The translations under genes and the position numbers were made by a program. The notes beneath the pieces were generated by a model. The model was given only the letters and a program-made list of their open reading frames with translations, was not told the origin of the DNA and ran no database searches. A DNA stretch of 8,409 nt from Clostridiales bacterium (lineage in GTDB: Bacteria > Bacillota > Clostridia > WRLR01), in NCBI GenBank assembly GCA_031287655.1, contig JAITSR010000216.1:1-8409 (forward strand). The letters are read 5' to 3'. Positions 5,690 through 8,409 of the stretch are shown here, piece by piece (the stretch's first letter is position 1; every line of letters begins with the position of its first letter).

Positions 5690-6397
5690 GTGGTTGAGTT
5701 CATCAACGTTACGAAAGTCTATCCAAACGGTACGGTCGCGCTGCGCGGCGTCGACCTTTTTGTGGGGAGGGGCGAGTTTGTTTTCATCGTCGGCCTGAGC
5801 GGCTCGGGCAAAACTTCCCTGCTAAAGCTCCTGCTCAAAGAGGAGGATGTGACGGAAGGCGCGGTCGTCATCAACGGTCGGCGCGTGTCGGAGATCGATC
5901 GCCGCGCGGTGCCGTTCCTGCGCCGGAGCATTGGCATTGTGTTTCAGGACTTCCGGCTGCTGCCGCGCAAGACGGTCTATGAAAACGTCGCGTTCGCGAT
6001 GGAGATCGTCGAGGCGGCGCCGCGGGAGATTCGGCGGCGGGTACCCGGCGCGCTCGCGCGGGTCGGGCTCTCGCGCAAGGCGGATATGTACCCCTCGGAG
6101 CTGTCCGGCGGGGAGCAGCAGCGCGTCGCGTTCGCCCGGGCCCTGATCAACGAACCGCCGATTCTGATCGCCGACGAGCCGACCGGGAATCTCGACCCGG
6201 GTACGTCGATGGACATCATGTATTTGCTGTACGACATTCACAGGAGGGGGACGACTGTGATTGTTGCGACTCACAAGCGCGAGATCGTCGACAGCATGCA
6301 GATGCGCGTCGTCGAGATTCATCAGGGCGCCGTCGTCCGGGATCAGCAGAAAGGGCTTTACGAGAATGAGACTGCGGACGCTGCGCTTTATTTTTAG
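5690..6397 (+). CDS. ftsE: Cell division ATP-binding protein FtsE, 235 aa
   Basis: ABC-type ATPase that pairs with FtsX at the division or elongation site and drives activation of an extracellular peptidoglycan hydrolase; it is not a transporter in the usual sense. All nucleotide-binding motifs are intact: Walker A GLSGSGKT (35-42), Q-loop Gln86 in the FtsE-typical VFQDFRLLP (84-92), signature LSGGEQQR (138-145), Walker B ILIADE (158-163), D-loop NLD (167-169) and H-loop His195 in ATHK. The YPNGTVALRGV opening (11-21) and DFRLLPRKTVYENVAFAME (87-105) separate it from lipoprotein-export (LolD-type) ATPases. Length is normal (about 225-235). The start is GTG at 5690 with AAAGGGG (5673-5679) ten bases upstream. 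The gene overlaps ftsX by 32 bases, implying translational coupling. Confidence 0.96.
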   Translation: MVEFINVTKVYPNGTVALRGVDLFVGRGEFVFIVGLSGSGKTSLLKLLLKEEDVTEGAVVINGRRVSEIDRRAVPFLRRSIGIVFQDFRLLPRKTVYENVAFAMEIVEAAPREIRRRVPGALARVGLSRKADMYPSELSGGEQQRVAFARALINEPPILIADEPTGNLDPGTSMDIMYLLYDIHRRGTTVIVATHKREIVDSMQMRVVEIHQGAVVRDQQKGLYENETADAALYF

Positions 6398-7265
6398 GGA
6401 AGGCTTCCAAAACTTTTTCCGCAACAAACTGATGTTTTTCGCGTCCTGCGCCATCATTACGGCGGCGCTTGTGATTCTGGGGATATTTCTGCTGGTGATT
6501 TTTAACATCGACGAAAACGTCAAAGCGCTCGGTGAGAAGCCTCAAATTCAGGTATATTGCCGTTTCGACCTCGACGACGCGGAGGTGGACGCGCTTGAGC
6601 GGGAGTTTTTGCGCGAGCCGGGGCTCAAAGAGTTTACGCGGATCACAAAAGAAGAAGCGTATGAGCGCGCAAAAGACATGCTCGGCGACACTTCGGATCT
6701 TCTGAGCGGGATCGGGCCGGATTTCCTGCCGGTCTCGTTCATCATAAAGCTCGACGACCCCGGGCAAATCGACGACTTTGTCAGCCGGGCCGGGCAAATG
6801 CCGCAAATTGAAAAAATATCATACCCCAAGCGGACGATCGGCCTGATCACAAGGGTCTCGAACTGGGCGAAGCTGTTCGGCGCGGTAATCGTCGCGATCC
6901 CGATGCTGTTTGCGGTCTTTATCATTTCCAATACGATCCGGCTCACGGTGTTTGAGCGGCGCGGGGAGATCAGCATCATGCGCTACATCGGCGCGACGGA
7001 ACGGCTGATCCGCTGGCCGTTTGTGATAGAGGGCGCGATCATCGGCGTCGTCGGCGCGACGTTTGCGTTCCTTGTCACGGGTTTTGGGTACAAATTCCTT
7101 GAAAACAACTTTAATTTGGAGCTTGCGGGGGTCACGGACGACCTGTTCCGGCTCGTCGGAGTCGGGCATGTGTCGACGCTTTTGCTGGTCGTCTACCTGT
7201 TGATCGGCGTAGGCGTCGGGGCGGTCGGCAGCGTGCAGTCAACGCGGAAATACCTGCGCGTGTAG
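6366..7265 (+). CDS. ftsX: Cell division membrane protein FtsX, 299 aa
   Basis: Permease-like membrane partner of FtsE that passes the ATPase movement to a hydrolase outside the cell. Topology fits the family: a basic amphipathic N-terminus (RTLRFIFREGFQNFFRNK, 4-21), TM1 about 22-46, a large extracellular domain (about 47-165) for contact with the hydrolase, then TM2 (170-193), TM3 (218-238) and TM4 (269-289). The FtsX-type coupling region between TM2 and TM3, FERRGEISIMRYIGATERLIRWPF (196-219), is intact. The ATG at 6366 lies inside the end of ftsE, in another frame, with AAGGG (6351-6355) ten bases upstream; the frame is open farther left but that would only read through ftsE. The length is typical for Gram-positive FtsX. 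The M23 gene begins 55 bases downstream. Confidence 0.95.
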   Translation: MRLRTLRFIFREGFQNFFRNKLMFFASCAIITAALVILGIFLLVIFNIDENVKALGEKPQIQVYCRFDLDDAEVDALEREFLREPGLKEFTRITKEEAYERAKDMLGDTSDLLSGIGPDFLPVSFIIKLDDPGQIDDFVSRAGQMPQIEKISYPKRTIGLITRVSNWAKLFGAVIVAIPMLFAVFIISNTIRLTVFERRGEISIMRYIGATERLIRWPFVIEGAIIGVVGATFAFLVTGFGYKFLENNFNLELAGVTDDLFRLVGVGHVSTLLLVVYLLIGVGVGAVGSVQSTRKYLRV

Positions 7266-7306
7266 CGGCTTTTGGGATGCAAAGAGGAATCTAAATCAGA
7301 AAAGAT

Positions 7307-7390
7307 GTGTGGAGAACGGCGTGAAAAATTGTGTGAAATGCGGTGCAAGTAGCTGTGTGAAGAATCGTGTGAATAGTTGTGTGAAACATT
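7307..7390. repeat. Degenerate 12-nt tandem repeat, about 7 copies, at the start of the M23 peptidase gene
   Basis: Units begin at 7307, 7319, 7331, 7343, 7355, 7367 and 7379, exactly 12 bases apart, with consensus near GTGTGAANANTT. Five units carry GTGTG intact; those at 7319 (GCGTGA) and 7343 (GTGCAA) have diverged. An eighth, eroded unit (ACACAAAACGGT) may follow at 7391. In the gene's frame each unit reads roughly Val/Met-Lys-Asn-Cys, and most contain an in-frame GTG. The first unit also supplies the GGAG (7311-7314) that precedes the preferred start at 7321. Confidence 0.85.
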
Positions 7391-8409
7391 ACACAAAACG
7401 GTGTCTCGTGCTGCTGCTCGCCGCCGCGGTCGTGTTTTCGGGCGGCTCCGGCGCGTTTGGCACAGGCGCCGCGATCGACTCAAAAAAGCAGGAGCAAAGA
7501 GGTGTCGACGAGCAGCTCGGCGGCGTCCGGCAGGAACGGCAGGAAAACCTTGGCGAGAGCGAGCGGCTGCAGGAAGAAAAGGCGGCGCTCGAAGGCGTCA
7601 AGGCGGAGAGCGAGATGACGTATAACGAGCTTGTCGAGCGCCTCCGATACTACGAGACGGAGCTTGACAACGTGAACCGGGCCTGCGTGGAAGCGGAGGA
7701 AAACTGCCTTGCGCAGCGCGAACGTATGCTGTCCCGCGTGCGCGGCATGTATATGAACACGGACGGCTCGACACTCGAGTCGCTGCTCGCTTCGAGCGAC
7801 ATCACGAGTTTTATGGAAAAGGTCGAACTTTTTTCGGTGATCTCTGACCATGACGGCGAGGTGCTTGAGGACTACAAGGCCGCGCTCGCGGACATGGAAT
7901 ACAAGCGCGCGATTCAGGCCTCGCTCGCGCAGGAGACCGAAGGCAAGGTCAACGTCCAGCAGCGGGCGATCGAGGAACTCAGCCTGACGCGCGAGGAACT
8001 TATCAGCCGACTCTCGGGCTTGCAGACAAAGATTGAACGGCTCGACTCCTTGGAGGGCGAGTTGGAGGATCAGTCCAAAAAGCTCGAGAGTGAAATTCGG
8101 GAGCTCACAAAAAAGGCGGAGGCGGAAGCCGCGGCGGCGGCCGCTGCCGCGAAGGCCGCGGCGGAAAAAGCGGCCGCGGAAAAAGCTGCCGCGGAGCGGG
8201 CCTCCGCGCAGAGGGCTGCGGCAGAGACTGCGGCCGCACAATCCGATTCGACGGCCGCAAAGGCAGAATCGACCGCGGCCGAAGCAAAATCCCCTGCCGC
8301 GACCGAAGCCGCAGCCGCGCCAAAGAGCCGCGACGGGGAAATGCACTGGCCGCTGCCGGGTTATACGACGCTCTCGTCGACATTTGGGACGCGCGTCCAT
8401 CCGGTGACG
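7321..8409 (+). CDS. Secreted coiled-coil M23 (LytM/EnvC-like) peptidoglycan hydrolase, 3'-truncated by the window
   Basis: Predicted extracellular murein endopeptidase or activator, the likely partner of FtsEX. 363 residues are visible and the frame is still open at the last base. With GTG 7321 as start (GGAG 7311-7314 six bases upstream) the order is: a Lys/Cys-rich n-region made from the 12-nt repeat (1-28, Cys at 4, 7, 12, 20, 28), a hydrophobic signal-peptide core (LVLLLAAAVVF, 29-39), a long charged coiled coil (about 51-265), an Ala-rich linker with pentapeptide repeats (266-338), then the beginning of the M23 domain, HWPLPGYTTLSSTFGTRVHP (342-361). His360 in F-G-T-R-x-H-P is the expected first zinc ligand. 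GTG 7381 would give a more conventional signal peptide (MKHYTKRC then the core) but has no Shine-Dalgarno. Because the remaining zinc ligands lie outside the window, active enzyme versus EnvC-type inactive activator cannot be decided. Confidence 0.88.
   Translation, partial: MKNCVKCGASSCVKNRVNSCVKHYTKRCLVLLLAAAVVFSGGSGAFGTGAAIDSKKQEQRGVDEQLGGVRQERQENLGESERLQEEKAALEGVKAESEMTYNELVERLRYYETELDNVNRACVEAEENCLAQRERMLSRVRGMYMNTDGSTLESLLASSDITSFMEKVELFSVISDHDGEVLEDYKAALADMEYKRAIQASLAQETEGKVNVQQRAIEELSLTREELISRLSGLQTKIERLDSLEGELEDQSKKLESEIRELTKKAEAEAAAAAAAAKAAAEKAAAEKAAAERASAQRAAAETAAAQSDSTAAKAESTAAEAKSPAATEAAAAPKSRDGEMHWPLPGYTTLSSTFGTRVHPVT
8155..8244 (+). repeat. Six in-frame 15-nt units encoding Ala-rich pentapeptides
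   Basis: Residues 279-308 of the M23 protein read as AAAEK, AAAEK, AAAER, ASAQR, AAAET, AAAQS. The units are 15 nt each and GC-rich, flanked by an eight-Ala run (270-277). They form a helical or flexible spacer between the coiled coil and the catalytic domain. Similar linkers are common in cell-wall hydrolases; the low-complexity sequence also creates long spurious reading frames on the other strand. Confidence 0.8.

Noticed and set aside
6261..6365. Upstream extension of the ftsX frame into ftsE
   Set aside because: The added residues are out-of-frame translation of ftsE codons; ATG 6366 gives the family-typical N-terminus.
5822..6523. A 233-codon minus-strand frame opposite ftsE/ftsX
   Set aside because: Shadow of two strongly supported genes on the plus strand.
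7307..7390. Possible CRISPR array
   Set aside because: The period is only 12 bases with no spacers and the repeat is within or directly before a coding frame.
7480..8400. A 306-codon open frame on the minus strand opposite the M23 gene
   Set aside because: Its Arg/Gly/Leu-rich low-complexity protein is the antisense shadow of the GC-rich Ala/Glu/Lys codons of the hydrolase; no recognisable domain.

Overview
The window looks like a GC-rich chromosomal segment from a member of the Clostridia (Bacillota). The evidence is Gram-positive-type Shine-Dalgarno sequences, GTG and TTG starts, an FMN riboswitch controlling a RibU-type ECF S component, and a cluster of CdaR/PucR-type regulator, ftsE, ftsX and coiled-coil M23 peptidase, an order I associate with clostridial genomes. 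A species cannot be named. Most genes are clearly GC-rich; the nuclease gene at 2402-3283 is visibly AT-richer and looks acquired.

Left part (1-1455): the 3' end of an ornithine carbamoyltransferase gene (argF), followed 35 bases later by a small GNAT acetyltransferase, probably in one transcript. A perfect 20-bp inverted repeat closes this unit and overlaps the last codons of the GNAT gene. Convergent to it on the minus strand (1470-2156) is a MarR-family regulator with a very histidine-rich C-terminal tail, part of which is an in-frame 36-nt tandem duplication. Its own sigma-A-type promoter is readable at 2205-2233.

Middle part (2157-4402): an AT-richer gene with a TTG start encodes an Rpn/PD-(D/E)XK-type nuclease ('putative transposase' family). 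It is followed by a 426-base non-coding stretch holding a good sigma-A promoter, a leader hairpin, a complete FMN aptamer, a candidate antiterminator, an intrinsic terminator with a T tract and a strong ribosome binding site. These control ribU, the riboflavin-binding membrane subunit of an ECF transporter. The RibU here carries an extra C-terminal transmembrane helix after a Gly/Arg-rich linker.

Right part (4403-8409): a promoter and strong RBS precede a CdaR/PucR-type regulator. Then come ftsE, ftsX (32-nt overlap with ftsE) and the 5' part of a secreted coiled-coil M23 (LytM/EnvC-like) peptidoglycan hydrolase that runs off the window. FtsEX is the ATP-driven membrane complex that activates a periseptal or extracellular hydrolase, and the M23 protein is the obvious partner. 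The start of its gene is built from about seven copies of a degenerate 12-nt repeat, each preserving reading frame and most supplying an in-frame GTG.

I see no clearly new multi-gene system. The most unusual items are the 12-nt repeat that forms the start region and signal-peptide n-region of the hydrolase gene, the His-rich MarR tail with its tandem duplication, and the long hairpin overlapping the GNAT stop codon.
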